Made by a program: the position numbers and the translations under genes. A stretch of DNA of 64,000 bases, taken from positions 4,340,001 through 4,404,000 of the forward strand of contig OZ244235.1 in the NCBI GenBank assembly GCA_965217095.1, written 5' to 3'. Positions 8,650 to 18,340 of the stretch are shown piece by piece. Source of the DNA: CAYNZV01 sp965217095 (GTDB lineage: Bacteria > Latescibacterota > UBA2968 > UBA8231). Under the pieces are notes generated by a model. That model saw nothing but the letters and a program-made list of their open reading frames with translations, was not told the DNA's origin and searched no databases. Within the stretch, counting starts at the first letter, position 1. Every line of letters begins with the position of its first letter.

Positions 8650-9840
8650 GTGCCACTCCGCATCAACACAAATCTGTCTGCCATGAGTGTGGGCCGGCAG
8701 CTCGGTCGAAACGTCCAGGCGGTCGACAAAACGCTGGAGCGGTTGTCCACTGGTCTGCGCATCAACCGCGCTGCGGACGACGCCGCCGGACTGTCCGTAC
8801 GCGAAGGTCTGCGCGCCGAACTGTCTGGTTTGCGTGCTAGCGTCAGCAACGCCACCCAGGCGGCCAACCTGGTACAGACCGCCGAGAGTTCGCTGTCGGA
8901 AGTCAACACCGTGCTCTTGCGCATGCGCGATCTGTCGGTCCAGTCCGCCTCCAGCACCCTCACCGATTCCGATCGCGGTTCGCTCCAGGCCGAATTCGCA
9001 CAGCTGACCTCGGAGATCGACCGCATCGCCGGCGCCACCATATTCAACTCGCAGACACTGCTCACTGGGTTTGGCAACTCGGTGGATCCCACCTCCAGCG
9101 CCGTCGCCACCAGCAACTTGACCGGCGTCAACAGGATTTCGCTGTCGGGAGCGCCCGCTGGCACTTTCACTTTTACCGACAGCGCCGGCGACAACCAGGT
9201 CACACTGTCAAACGGAACCCTCTCCCAGACGCTGAGCATGGGAACCATCCTCGATGGAGGATCGGTGGCTACAGGTACCCGGATCGTTGCCAATTTCGAC
9301 CGTTTGGGCATTCAGGTAACCCTGGCAGGACCTCAAGTTTCCAGTGCCACGGGCCAGTTCTCAGACGGCGACCTGAACGGCACTGAGATCGTGATTCAGG
9401 AAGGCACCGGCGGTACGTTTCAAGTGGGCTCCACCGATGCAGCAGTCAACCGGCTGGAGGTCTCCATACCCGACCTCAAAGCGACCGGCACGGAGCTCAA
9501 CTTGGGCGGGGTCAACGTCTCCAGCTTGTCTACGTCGCAGTCGGCGATCACGTCCGTGGACAGTGCCATTACTCGTGTTGCCCAGGAACGGGGCAATCTG
9601 GGTGCGACGCAGAACCGGCTCAATTTTGCCGTCTCCTTCACTGAGAACCAGATTGAAAAGATTGCCGCCTCCGAGTCTTCCATCAGCGACGCGGACATCG
9701 CGGCGGAGGTTACCGAACTGACCCGGGCGCAACTGCTGGCCCAAGTAGGCGCCGCCATCCTCGCTCAAGCCAACGTGCAGCCCCAGACGGCCCTAATACT
9801 TCTTGCCAGTCAGGGCATCGGAGCCTTCGCGCGAGGCTAA
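8650..9840 (+). CDS. fliC: Flagellin
   Basis: The 396-residue filament protein starts at GTG 8650 after a strong AAGAGGAGAG site. The N-terminal D0/D1 region has the classic LRINTNLSAM opening, LERLSTGLRINRAADDAAGL and a FNSQTLLTG loop. The central part (about 140-290) is Thr/Ser/Gly rich and variable. The C-terminal D1/D0 has VAQERGNLGATQNRLNF followed by ISDADIAAEVTELTRAQLL. The extreme C-terminus runs past the usual ANVQPQ into LLASQGIGAFARG rather than ending in a short LLR-type tail. No chaperone, hook or secretion gene lies in this window, so this copy is isolated from any flagellar cluster visible here. Confidence 0.95.
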   Translation: MPLRINTNLSAMSVGRQLGRNVQAVDKTLERLSTGLRINRAADDAAGLSVREGLRAELSGLRASVSNATQAANLVQTAESSLSEVNTVLLRMRDLSVQSASSTLTDSDRGSLQAEFAQLTSEIDRIAGATIFNSQTLLTGFGNSVDPTSSAVATSNLTGVNRISLSGAPAGTFTFTDSAGDNQVTLSNGTLSQTLSMGTILDGGSVATGTRIVANFDRLGIQVTLAGPQVSSATGQFSDGDLNGTEIVIQEGTGGTFQVGSTDAAVNRLEVSIPDLKATGTELNLGGVNVSSLSTSQSAITSVDSAITRVAQERGNLGATQNRLNFAVSFTENQIEKIAASESSISDADIAAEVTELTRAQLLAQVGAAILAQANVQPQTALILLASQGIGAFARG

Positions 9841-10010
9841 GCCACTTCCGCACGTCTAGAGACACGTTGTTTCACGGTTGCCGGCAGCAATGGGCGATCC
9901 GTCGGATCCCTGTGCGAAGCCGTCGCGCCGTCCCCGTGGGTGCGCAGTCGCGACTGGCTGCCTTGTACCCCCGATATTAAGCCGAACCCATTTTCATTGG
10001 AGGATCTGTC

Positions 10011-11063
10011 ATGCCCTGCATCTCCCCATCGCTATTGGAGGAATTCTGCTCCCAAATATTTACCGGCGCCGGTCTGGAACCGGATGAAGCGGCCGTAATC
10101 TCTCGTTCGCTCGTGCTGGCCAACCTGATGGGGCACGATTCTCACGGCATCCTTCGGGTGGGATCCTATCTGGAGTACGTCAACGAGGGGAAGGTGTTCG
10201 CGGGCAGAACCATCCGCGTGGTGCGGGAAGCCGATGCCTCCGCTGTGGTCGATGGTCAGTGGGGGTTCGGTCAGACCGTCTGCCACCAGGCCATGGCGCT
10301 GGCGATGGAGAAGGCGAGAGCCCGTTCGGTAGGTGTCGTCGAACTCTTCAACAGCAGCCATATCGGCCGTCTCGGAGAGTACGTGGAGACCGCCGCGGCG
10401 GCGCAGATGATTGGGCTGATCCTATGCAACAATCACGGGGGGGGAGAATTGCTGGCGCCGTATGGCGGAGTTGAACCCCGTATGTCTCCCAACCCGCTCG
10501 CCGTCGGCATTCCGTCCGCCATGGCTACCCCGATCGTCGTCGACATGACTACGAGCGTGGTAGCGGAAGGCAAGATCCGCGTCAAACGCAACCGCGGCGA
10601 ACCCCTACCCGAGGGATGGGCGCTGGACGGGGACGGCGAACCTACGGTGGATCCGAACCGGTTTTACGGTCCGCCGCGGGGAGCTATCCTGCCGTTTGGA
10701 GGCAACGCCGCACACAAAGGTTATGCGTTAGCAGTGGTGGTGGATATCTTGGCCGGCGCTCTTGGGGGCGGCGGAACCAGCCGCGGCACCGGGCGCATCG
10801 GCGGCAACGGATTGTTCATCATGGCCATCGATGTCGAGGCTTTCACGGGCCGCGAGGAATTCGACAAGCAGGTGGCCAACTTCGTTGAGCACCTCAAGAG
10901 TTCGCGATTGATGCCGGGATTCGATGAAATCCTCGTTCCCGGCGAACTGGAGCACCGAACCCGCAAGCAGCGAGAAAAGGATGGAATTGACGTCGACGAC
11001 GAAACCTGGCGGCAATTGGGCGAGGCGGGTCAGTCCGTAGGTGTGAAGCTAACGCTCGATTAG
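10011..11063 (+). CDS. Malate/L-lactate/ureidoglycolate dehydrogenase family enzyme
   Basis: The 350-residue protein is a member of the Ldh2/MDH2/YlbC (AllD, ComC) superfamily of NAD(P)-dependent 2-hydroxyacid dehydrogenases, which are unrelated to classical Rossmann LDH. Visible signatures are GHDSHGILRV near 44-53 with the catalytic His region, VGVVELFNSSHIGRLGEY near 108-125, GLILCNNHGG, and GGNAAHKGYALAVVVDILAG in the second half. TTGGAGGAT lies seven bases before the ATG, supporting this start. The substrate could be malate, lactate, sulfolactate, ureidoglycolate or a similar acid. The 3' end overlaps the convergent aminotransferase gene by 15 bp. Confidence 0.92.
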   Translation: MPCISPSLLEEFCSQIFTGAGLEPDEAAVISRSLVLANLMGHDSHGILRVGSYLEYVNEGKVFAGRTIRVVREADASAVVDGQWGFGQTVCHQAMALAMEKARARSVGVVELFNSSHIGRLGEYVETAAAAQMIGLILCNNHGGGELLAPYGGVEPRMSPNPLAVGIPSAMATPIVVDMTTSVVAEGKIRVKRNRGEPLPEGWALDGDGEPTVDPNRFYGPPRGAILPFGGNAAHKGYALAVVVDILAGALGGGGTSRGTGRIGGNGLFIMAIDVEAFTGREEFDKQVANFVEHLKSSRLMPGFDEILVPGELEHRTRKQREKDGIDVDDETWRQLGEAGQSVGVKLTLD

Positions 11064-12242
11064 GTCCTTGAGCAGGGTGAGCCCCTCCTCGATCTCGCCA
11101 ACGTCGATACCCGAGTAAGCCAATCGAATGTGGCGCTGCGACTCGCCGGGAAAAGGTCGGCCAAAGTGCATGCGCGTACAGAAGGAGACGCCGGTCTCTT
11201 TCAGCGCCTTGGTGCGAAAAGTGTCGTAGTCGTCCCCCGATGTCCGTTTCATCGCTTCCGTAACATTTGGATACAGATAGAACGTCGCCTCAGGGCGGTA
11301 ACAATGGACGCCGTCGATGCTGTTGAGGATTTCCACCGCCTTGTCGCGGCGGCCCTTCAGCGTATCGATGATGCAATGGCAGGCGGATTGATCCCCCGTC
11401 AGTGCCTCGATGGCTCCGTACTGCACGAAGTGATTGGAGCACGACTCGTCGTTGACGTTCATCTTGATAACCATCTCGATCAATTCCGCGGGACCGATCG
11501 ATCCACCCAACCGCCATCCGGTCATGGCGAACTTCTTGGAAAAGGTGTAAAGAATCATGGTCCGTTCTACCATTCCGGGCAGGGAGACAATGGAGCGGGA
11601 ATCCCCCGAATAGCGGATGTCGAAATACGCCTCGTCGGCGAGGACGTAGAGGTCGTGTTTGATCGCAACATCCGCCAGACGCTGCAGCTCTTCGGCGCTG
11701 GCTTCGGCGCTGGACGGATTGTGCAGATCGTTGAGGATCAGAATCTTCGTTTTCGAGGTGATCGATTCCTCAATCTGGTCCACCAGAATCTCGAAGGTCG
11801 TCTCCCCTTCCTTAAACCCATACGGCACCGCTTGGCCGCCGTGAAACTCGATCTGAGATTCGTAGATCGGAAAACCGGGGTTGGGATACAGGACTTCATC
11901 GCCCGGGTTCATCAGCGCCAGCAGGAATTTGCCGATGCTGGGTTTCCCGCCGGGTTGGATGGCCACATTCTCCAGAGTGTAGCTGGTGTGGCGGGTGGCG
12001 TTGATATGCTCTGCCAGGGCTTCGCGCAGGGACGGAATGCCCGCATTCGGACAGTACCCCGTTTTGGCATCCAGCATAGCTTTGTGGGTCGCTTCGATGA
12101 TGTTGTCCGCGGTGCGAATATTGATATCGCCGAGGTGGAAGGGAAAGATCCGGTTCCCCGCGGCGCCGTGGGCGGCGGCTTCGGCGGAGACGAGGAAAGC
12201 CGTCTCGGTGCCGAGGCGGTCAATCCGATCTGCGAGTTTCAT
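11049..12242 (-). CDS. PLP-dependent class I/II aminotransferase
   Basis: From ATG 12242 the product is 397 residues. The frame is open eleven codons further upstream, but the chosen ATG has a GGAG ten bases before it and gives the usual N-terminus. Fold type I signatures are present: GYCPNAGIPSLREALAEHI, ILNDLHNPSSA (171-179, the phosphate/pyridine-ring region, with His where aspartate aminotransferases often have NPTG), ADEAYFDI with the pyridine-N Asp, and FSKKFAMTGWRLG with Lys236 as the Schiff-base residue. The C-terminal Arg for carboxylate binding lies in RHIRLAYSG. The substrate pair is unknown. It sits head-on with the Ldh-type dehydrogenase; the two together could interconvert hydroxy, keto and amino acids. 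Confidence 0.9.
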   Translation of the reverse strand: MKLADRIDRLGTETAFLVSAEAAAHGAAGNRIFPFHLGDINIRTADNIIEATHKAMLDAKTGYCPNAGIPSLREALAEHINATRHTSYTLENVAIQPGGKPSIGKFLLALMNPGDEVLYPNPGFPIYESQIEFHGGQAVPYGFKEGETTFEILVDQIEESITSKTKILILNDLHNPSSAEASAEELQRLADVAIKHDLYVLADEAYFDIRYSGDSRSIVSLPGMVERTMILYTFSKKFAMTGWRLGGSIGPAELIEMVIKMNVNDESCSNHFVQYGAIEALTGDQSACHCIIDTLKGRRDKAVEILNSIDGVHCYRPEATFYLYPNVTEAMKRTSGDDYDTFRTKALKETGVSFCTRMHFGRPFPGESQRHIRLAYSGIDVGEIEEGLTLLKDLIER

Positions 12243-12331
12243 TTTCTTGGATCTCCAGGATGTGGAAGGGCGCAAATGGTGCGAGCGCGCCCGCCGGGGG
12301 GGGCGGGCGCGTACAGCGTTGGCAGCCGGGA

Positions 12332-14308
12332 CTATGATGGCATGGTCATGCCTTCGGAATCACCCGTCTGCAAACAGTGCCCTGCAACCATGCGGTAGTG
12401 AGACCCCATGATCGCCAACTCGAACGCCTTGTGCAGATGCGGTCCGGGAAAACTAAACTGGTCGCGTCGGGCATCCAGGTAGTGAATGGCGTCCTGGAAA
12501 ACGGACTGGGCGTGATCCAAGACGATGTCCCCGCGGCGAAGGGATTCGCCAACCCCACTGACGAACTGTCGAATCTCATCGAGCTTCCGGTCGGTGGCGA
12601 AACGCACCAGTGATTCCTGCGCGTACTCGAGCATCTTGGAGAACTGCTGTACACTGTTGGCGTCGAGTTGGATGCGGTCTTTCGCCGTGGCGGAAAGACC
12701 GTTCCAAAATTTGATCAGATTCCTCGCCTCGCGGCGGGCCTGGCGCGCGAACTTACGGTCGAACTGGAGGGCATCCTTGATGAACCGGAAATAGTCGGAA
12801 TCGGGGGAGCCGTCTCGTCCCCGCAAACCCTGGGCGAAGAGGGAGCGAAGGGCTCCCAGATTTTCCGCGAAGCCAACGTGGCGTTCGACAAAGATGTGCG
12901 AGTGGACGCGATCCAGAACCGTGCGCGCGCGCAGGTACACCTCCTGACGCGTAAACAGCGAAGACAGAATGTGATTGAATCCTTCGTGCAGGTGCTCGAA
13001 ACTCATGACCGGCTGGAACTGCAGCGAGTCGTCGACGTTGTTGCCCGCCTCGCCGTCCTCGATCAGGCGTCCTTGGCTCTTGAGGTCGACATAGAGTGGC
13101 GTGTGCGGCATCGGCGTCAGTTTTCCAGTCATGGAGGAGAAGATCCCGTTTCCTTTCACGAAGTCGACGATGCGGTCGGCGGTCTGCCGAGTATCGGTAT
13201 CGGTGCCGTAGATAAAGCCGGCATAAACCTCGATTCCCTGCTGCTGCAGCAGGCTCACGGTGTCTTTCGGATCGGTCTTCACGTTCTGGATCTTGTTCAT
13301 CGCCCTTAAGGCGTCTTGGTCGGGGTTCTCTATGCCCAAAAACACGGCGGTAAAACCGGCTTGCTTCATCCGCGGAATCAGGTACGCCAACGAGTCTTTG
13401 CCGAGATCGACACTGGCCTGCGTAAACAGATGAAACGGGTAGTTGTGGCGGCGCTGAAAATCGATCATGCCGTCGAGGATGTTTTCCATGTCCTCCGGTT
13501 CAGACACGAAATTGTCGTCAACGGTAAAGACACCGCCCCTGAAACCGGTATCGTAGATCGCCTGCAACTCCGTCTGTACTGCTTTGTTGTCCTTCGCCCG
13601 CGCGAAACCGCCGTTGAACTGTACGATGTCGCAGAAGTTGCAGCGGAAGCGACACCCGGCGGTGGTCTGCAGCATGAGGGCGCGATAGTGGTTTGGATTG
13701 ACGAGATCCCATCGCGGTACCGGAACGTTTTCCAATGGTTTGAAGATTTCTTTGTCTAGCAGGTATTTGCGTGAACCTGCCGGCTCCGTCTTCACGCGCT
13801 CGGGGATGAACAGGAACGGCTGTTCGGCACTGTGTAGCGGTTGTTTGTCGAGGACGCTGCAGATCTCCTCTATCCACGGGGCGGATTCTCCCCACACGAG
13901 ATAATCGAGGCGCTCGCACAGAATGCGGTCGCGGTCGCTCAGGGGTGCCAGAATCGTATCGCGATAGGTGGAAGCCATTGGGCCACCCAAAACCCACGGC
14001 GTGTCGGTTCCCCGTGCCGGCCCATCCAGGAGTTGGACGAGCGAATCCCGCTGAATACTCATGGCGCTGACGAAGACGGCGTCTGCCTCCTGAATCCGGC
14101 GGCGCATGTCCGCAGCATTGGGGATCTTAATATTGAGGTCGCAGAGGTCGAACTCCCAGTCCTCCTGCGGCATTTGCGCGGCGAAGGTGATCAACCCCAG
14201 GGGCGGAAAGGCGGTTTTGCGGCCGATGTACTTCATGACATGCTTGAAGCTCCAGAAGGATTCGGCTGGAAACGCTGGTGCGATGAGCAATCCTTTTTTC
14301 TTCGCCAT
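12332..14308 (-). CDS. B12-binding radical SAM protein (DUF4070-like)
   Basis: The 658-residue protein has an N-terminal cobalamin-binding-like Rossmann domain (LLIAPAFPAESFWSFKHVMK, then FPPLGLITFAAQMP) and a radical SAM barrel with the CxxxCxxC cluster CRFRCNFC at 219-226. Conserved VDDNF and GIENP segments follow, then a long C-terminal region (about 430-658) typical of class B proteins with a DUF4070-like tail. Relatives include methylases acting on unactivated carbons, such as hopanoid HpnP, but no hopanoid gene is present here and no substrate can be assigned. There is no strong Shine-Dalgarno sequence. It is separated from the esterase gene by a 71-bp AT-rich divergent region. Confidence 0.9.
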   Translation of the reverse strand: MAKKKGLLIAPAFPAESFWSFKHVMKYIGRKTAFPPLGLITFAAQMPQEDWEFDLCDLNIKIPNAADMRRRIQEADAVFVSAMSIQRDSLVQLLDGPARGTDTPWVLGGPMASTYRDTILAPLSDRDRILCERLDYLVWGESAPWIEEICSVLDKQPLHSAEQPFLFIPERVKTEPAGSRKYLLDKEIFKPLENVPVPRWDLVNPNHYRALMLQTTAGCRFRCNFCDIVQFNGGFARAKDNKAVQTELQAIYDTGFRGGVFTVDDNFVSEPEDMENILDGMIDFQRRHNYPFHLFTQASVDLGKDSLAYLIPRMKQAGFTAVFLGIENPDQDALRAMNKIQNVKTDPKDTVSLLQQQGIEVYAGFIYGTDTDTRQTADRIVDFVKGNGIFSSMTGKLTPMPHTPLYVDLKSQGRLIEDGEAGNNVDDSLQFQPVMSFEHLHEGFNHILSSLFTRQEVYLRARTVLDRVHSHIFVERHVGFAENLGALRSLFAQGLRGRDGSPDSDYFRFIKDALQFDRKFARQARREARNLIKFWNGLSATAKDRIQLDANSVQQFSKMLEYAQESLVRFATDRKLDEIRQFVSGVGESLRRGDIVLDHAQSVFQDAIHYLDARRDQFSFPGPHLHKAFELAIMGSHYRMVAGHCLQTGDSEGMTMPS

Positions 14309-14360
14309 AATATGTCAGGGATCCTATTGAGGGGTTGAGCGGGTTCCGCGTCTGCGAATA

Positions 14361-14379
14361 GCCCTATATAATATATATT
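14361..14379. promoter_or_regulatory. AT-rich divergent promoter region
   Basis: The divergent gap between the radical SAM gene and the esterase contains a run of alternating A and T with a TATAAT hexamer, abutting the GTG start of the esterase. It could serve either strand; no clear -35 element is paired with it. Confidence 0.3.
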
Positions 14380-15090
14380 GTGTGCTGGAAAAACAAGAAT
14401 GAGAATGGGCCCGGATGTCGGCGGGGCTTCGCCGTCCTAATTCTTTGGGGGGCACTGCCGTGGGGGCTGGTCAACGCCGAGGCACCCAACGGTCAGACTG
14501 CGGACTCGACTCGAACCGTCCTCTTCTTCGGCAACAGCCTCACAGCGGGTTTTGGAGTGGGGGCGGACGAAGCGTTCCCCGCCCTTATCCAGCACCGAAT
14601 CGATACCGAGAGCCTACCGTTCAGGGTGATCAACGCCGGATTGAGCGGCGAGACCAGCGCCGGAGGCCTGCGTCGGATCAATTGGGTGCTGCAGCAGCGG
14701 GTCGACTTCCTGGTCATCGAGCTCGGGGCCAACGACGGGTTGCGCGGCATCTCGCTGACCGATACCCGCACCAACCTCCAGGGGATAGTCGATCGCGCCC
14801 TGGCTCTCCACCCAAAGGTGCGCATTGCCCTTGCTGGCATGCAGATTCCCCCTAACCTCGGACCCGAGTATACCACTACGTTCCGGTCCCTTTTCCCAGC
14901 GTTGGCGAAGGCAAATTTGACCCTGCTGATCCCGTTTCTTCTCGAGGGTGTTGGTGGCATCGAGGAGCTGAACCTGGCCGATGGTATTCACCCGACTGCG
15001 GAAGGCCACCGGCGCGTGGCGCAGAACGTCTGGAAGATCCTAGCTCCCACACTGCGCAGCGCCACCGCGGCCAACCGGCAGCACCCTTGA
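14380..15090 (+). CDS. tesA: SGNH/GDSL arylesterase, TesA-like, secreted
   Basis: The 236-residue esterase carries all SGNH blocks: block I FFGNSLTAG at 49-57 with nucleophile Ser53 (Asp of GDSL replaced by Asn), block II NAGLSGETSAGG, block III ELGANDGLRG with the oxyanion Asn, and block V DGIHPTAEGH with the catalytic Asp and His. A hydrophobic segment at about 17-33 suggests export to the periplasm. The start is uncertain: GTG 14380 is the only reasonable start in frame and lacks a clear ribosome site. The gene converges with a YbbA/YbbP-type exporter. In Proteobacteria tesA is also next to ybbAP, though divergently, so the pairing supports the TesA call. Confidence 0.88.
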   Translation: MCWKNKNENGPGCRRGFAVLILWGALPWGLVNAEAPNGQTADSTRTVLFFGNSLTAGFGVGADEAFPALIQHRIDTESLPFRVINAGLSGETSAGGLRRINWVLQQRVDFLVIELGANDGLRGISLTDTRTNLQGIVDRALALHPKVRIALAGMQIPPNLGPEYTTTFRSLFPALAKANLTLLIPFLLEGVGGIEELNLADGIHPTAEGHRRVAQNVWKILAPTLRSATAANRQHP

Positions 15091-15097
15091 GGAGAAG

Positions 15098-17636
15098 CTA
15101 CCCCTCGGTGCGCAGCGCGTGCAGCGGCGGTTGGTCGAGGATGCCGCGGTTCATGACGACCCCGAACGAGGCGGTCAGTGCCATGGCCGCCCCGAAAGCG
15201 ACCAGAATCGGGACCACTGCTGGCGCGTACGAGACTTCGAAAACGAACTGGGTCAATCCCCAGTTGCCGGCGAGGGCGAGAATGAGCCCCGTCACCGCGG
15301 CGAAAGCGCCCAAAAACAGATACTCGAACAGCATGATGCGCCAGATCTGCGCCCGGGTGGCCCCCAGTGCCCTAAGCAGGACGCATTCCTTGAGTCGCTG
15401 ATAACGACTGTTGCTCAGAACTGCTACCAGCACCAGGATTCCGGTGGCGACACTGAAGGAAGCCACGAAGCGAATTACCAGAGAGGCGCGCTGTAACAGC
15501 GAGTTGGCCGCAGCGAGGATCAGATCCAGATCGATGACCGACACGTTGGGATACAAATGTGCCAAGCGCTGTTGCAGTTCGGCCCCGAGCTGAGGGGATT
15601 CCGACCGCGTCACCACTACGTGAAACTGGGGTGCCCCTTCGAGCCACCCCGCTGGGGAAAACCACCAGGAAATTGGGGCTAACTCGTTGCCACTCAACCC
15701 GACGCAGGCTGCCCACCCGCACCTCTAGCGGTCGTCCCTGGACATCGAAGCCCATGTCGTCCCCCACGTCGACCCCCAGGTCGCCGGCCAGACCTTCTTC
15801 CAGTGAGACGAAGATCGAGGTTGCCCCGGCCGTTCCAAGCCAGTCTCCTTTGACCACGGTCTCGGTTTCTGTCAGCCGTTTGCGATAGGTCGTGCGATAC
15901 TCCCACCCCAGTGCCCAGTCGGAGCGGCGGCGGGTGCTGTCTCGGCGAATCGAGGCGACGTCGCGCCCCTTTATCGACTGTAGTCGCATGGTGACCAACG
16001 GCACCTCTTGCAGAAGAGGCAGCTGAAGCTGGCGCAGGAGGTCCATCACCCCGTCTCTCTGATCGGTCTGAATGTCGAACAGCACCGTGTTGGGCTGGCT
16101 GTCCCCGCTGACGGAGCGGATGTGGCGAAGGAGCGACGACTGGGCGAGATAGAAGCTGGAGATCAGGAAAACCCCTAATCCCAACCCAAGCATCAGCACG
16201 ATCGTTTGATTCTGCGGTCGAAAGAGATTCGCCAATCCCTGCCGCCAGACGTAGCGCCAGGTCTGGGGGAAGAAACGTTTCGAGAGCTGAGTAATACCGT
16301 ATCCCACCAGCGCCAGCGCCCCGAAGGCGACGCCGACCGCGCAAGCCAAACCAACACCGATCAGCGGACGGGTGCTGTTCATCACGGCAAACACCACCAT
16401 CATCAAGGCGATGGCGGCGTAGACCAACCAGCGCAGCGGTTCGCGGATCGGCGTGTCGTCTTCTACGGCTGCGCGCAGGGCCAGAAGCGGAGAAACCCGA
16501 CGCAGATTCAGCAGCGGCAGTAGCGCAAAAAGCAGCGCCACACCAAGCCCCACTGCGACCCCTTTGACGATGGAGATAAACGAAACGGTCAGCTCCACAT
16601 CCACCGGAAGCAGATCGACCAGTACCAGGGGGAAGAGTCGTAGAATGCCGACGCCCAACGCGGCGCCGATCGCCGACCCTACGAGGCCCATGGCAGCGGC
16701 CTGGGTCAGGTAGACCAAACCCGCCTGCCACGCCTCGGCCCCCAAACATCGCAGTATGGCCACCGTTGCAAACTTCTGTTTGACGTAGGCATGCACCGAG
16801 CTGCCCACACCGACCCCTCCCAGCACCAGGGCGATGAAACTCACCAGATTCAAGAAGCGGTAGAGGTTGCCCAGGGCACCTCCCATTCGCGCCCGCCTCG
16901 TAGCGACGGTTTCGATGGAAACCCGCTGGCGTTCCAAATCCGGTTTGAGATCGCTCACCAGATCGGCTACGGCGGCGCTATCGAACGCAAAAAACACGCG
17001 GTAGTTCACCTGGCTGCCGCGCTGGATCAGTCCGGTATCCGGGAGGTAGGACATGGGAATGAATACCCGGGGAGCGAACACACCAAAAACGCCGGCCTCG
17101 CCGGGAATGTTTTGCAGTCGACCGGCGATGACAAAGGTGGATAGACCCACCTTGACAGAGTCCCCTACGGCAACACCCATCTGCCTCATCAAGCCGTCGT
17201 CTACCAGGGCCCGCCGGCCCAATTGATACTCGGTGGCCGCTTCGCGCGGCCGCGTGAGCAGCTCCCCATAGAAGGGGAAGGAGCCTTCAGCGGCGCGCAC
17301 CTGGGTCAACCGCGTGCCCCCTGTTTTGGGGAAATACACCATCGAGGAAAACCGGGTTTGTCGTGCCTGCTCGCCGCCGGCGTCGGCGATGATCCGCTCT
17401 ACCTCGTCATTGAACGGCCGCCGCGAGGAAAAAGCCATGTCTGCGCCCAACAGCGTGCGCGCCTGGTCATCCACCGCCTGCGCCATGCCGTCTCCGAGGT
17501 TGGTGATGGCAACCAAGGCGCCGGTCCCCACCACGATGGACGACATGTAGAGCAGGAGCCGTTTGCGGTAGTTGCGACTATCGCGCCAAGCCATGCGCGC
17601 GATCCAAGACAGGTTGAGTCGAGGTCCCTCGTTCAC
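15098..17636 (-). pseudogene. ybbP: YbbP-like FtsX-family ABC permease, one frameshift
   Basis: Together the two segments encode about 850 residues: an N-terminal TM and MacB-like periplasmic domain, a first FtsX core of about 3 TMs near 245-400, further TMs, a second periplasmic domain and a C-terminal FtsX core. The upstream frame is intact to SPNFLVVFP, then shifts. Removing one base from the G4 run at 15654-15657 (C4 on the coding strand) restores VVFPAGWLEGAP, a conserved YbbP element, into the last 190 residues. The GTG start at 17636 lies 5 bp after the ATPase stop. One indel in a homopolymer suggests an error as readily as inactivation. It is the membrane part of an exporter for an unknown, probably lipophilic, substrate. 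Confidence 0.8.
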
Positions 17637-17641
17637 GGCGA

Positions 17642-18340
17642 TCAGAGGCTTGCGGCTGTGGGGGTGTCGTCGGCTATGCGACCGCCGCGGAGGCGGACGA
17701 CCCGCTGAGTGCGATGGGCCAGGTCCAGGTCGTGGGTCACCAGAATCAAGGTGGTCCCCATCTCTCGATTGAGTTCGAAGAGCAGGTCCTCGACGGTGGC
17801 GCTGGTTTCGGTGTCCAGATTGCCGGTGGGTTCATCGACAAAGAGTATGGCCGGGCGGTTGATGAAGGCGCGGGCCAAGGCCACCCGCTGCTGTTCGCCG
17901 CCGGACAACTGCACCGGATAGTGATCGAGGCGATCCCCCAACCCAACGCGGGCCAACAGCGCCGCCGCCGCCTTGCGCGGGGTGCCGGCGCCCTGCAGCT
18001 CCAGCGGCACCATCACGTTCTCCACCGCGCTGAGAGTCGGGATCAATTGGAAGTTCTGGAACACGAAACCGACCCATCGATTCCGTTGGCGGGCGCGTTC
18101 GTCTTCGCTGAGGGTCTCTAGTGCGATCCCGTTGAGCCGGACAAATCCAGCGGAGGGCTCGTCCAGCCCCGCGCACAGACCCAGCAGAGTGCTCTTGCCG
18201 TTGCCGGAGGGACCGACTATGGCGCAGGTGGTGCCGCGCCCCACCGCCAGATCGACGGCATCGAGAACAGTCAGCGCGCGCGCGCCGTTCCGATATACCT
18301 TGGTAAGCTGGCAAACCTCGAGGATCGGTTCGCTACTCAT
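17642..18340 (-). CDS. ybbA: ABC transporter ATP-binding protein, YbbA/LolD type
   Basis: This 232-residue ATPase has Walker A GPSGNGKST at 43-51, Q-loop VFQNFQLIPTLS, signature LSGGEQQRVALARA, Walker B ILFVDEPTGNLD and the H-loop in LVTHD. The short MacB/LolD/YbbA form partners FtsX-type permeases and drives them mechanically from the cytoplasm. ATG 18340 overlaps the end of the GDPD gene (shared ATGAG/TAG), so the two are probably translated together. The permease follows after 5 bp. The open frame extends 34 codons further upstream, but those residues are out of family. Substrate inference rests only on the YbbAP/TesA neighbourhood. Confidence 0.9.
   Translation of the reverse strand: MSSEPILEVCQLTKVYRNGARALTVLDAVDLAVGRGTTCAIVGPSGNGKSTLLGLCAGLDEPSAGFVRLNGIALETLSEDERARQRNRWVGFVFQNFQLIPTLSAVENVMVPLELQGAGTPRKAAAALLARVGLGDRLDHYPVQLSGGEQQRVALARAFINRPAILFVDEPTGNLDTETSATVEDLLFELNREMGTTLILVTHDLDLAHRTQRVVRLRGGRIADDTPTAASL

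Noticed and set aside
11130..12398. A 422-codon plus-strand open frame over the aminotransferase
   Set aside because: Shadow of the aminotransferase on the other strand; lacks any motif.
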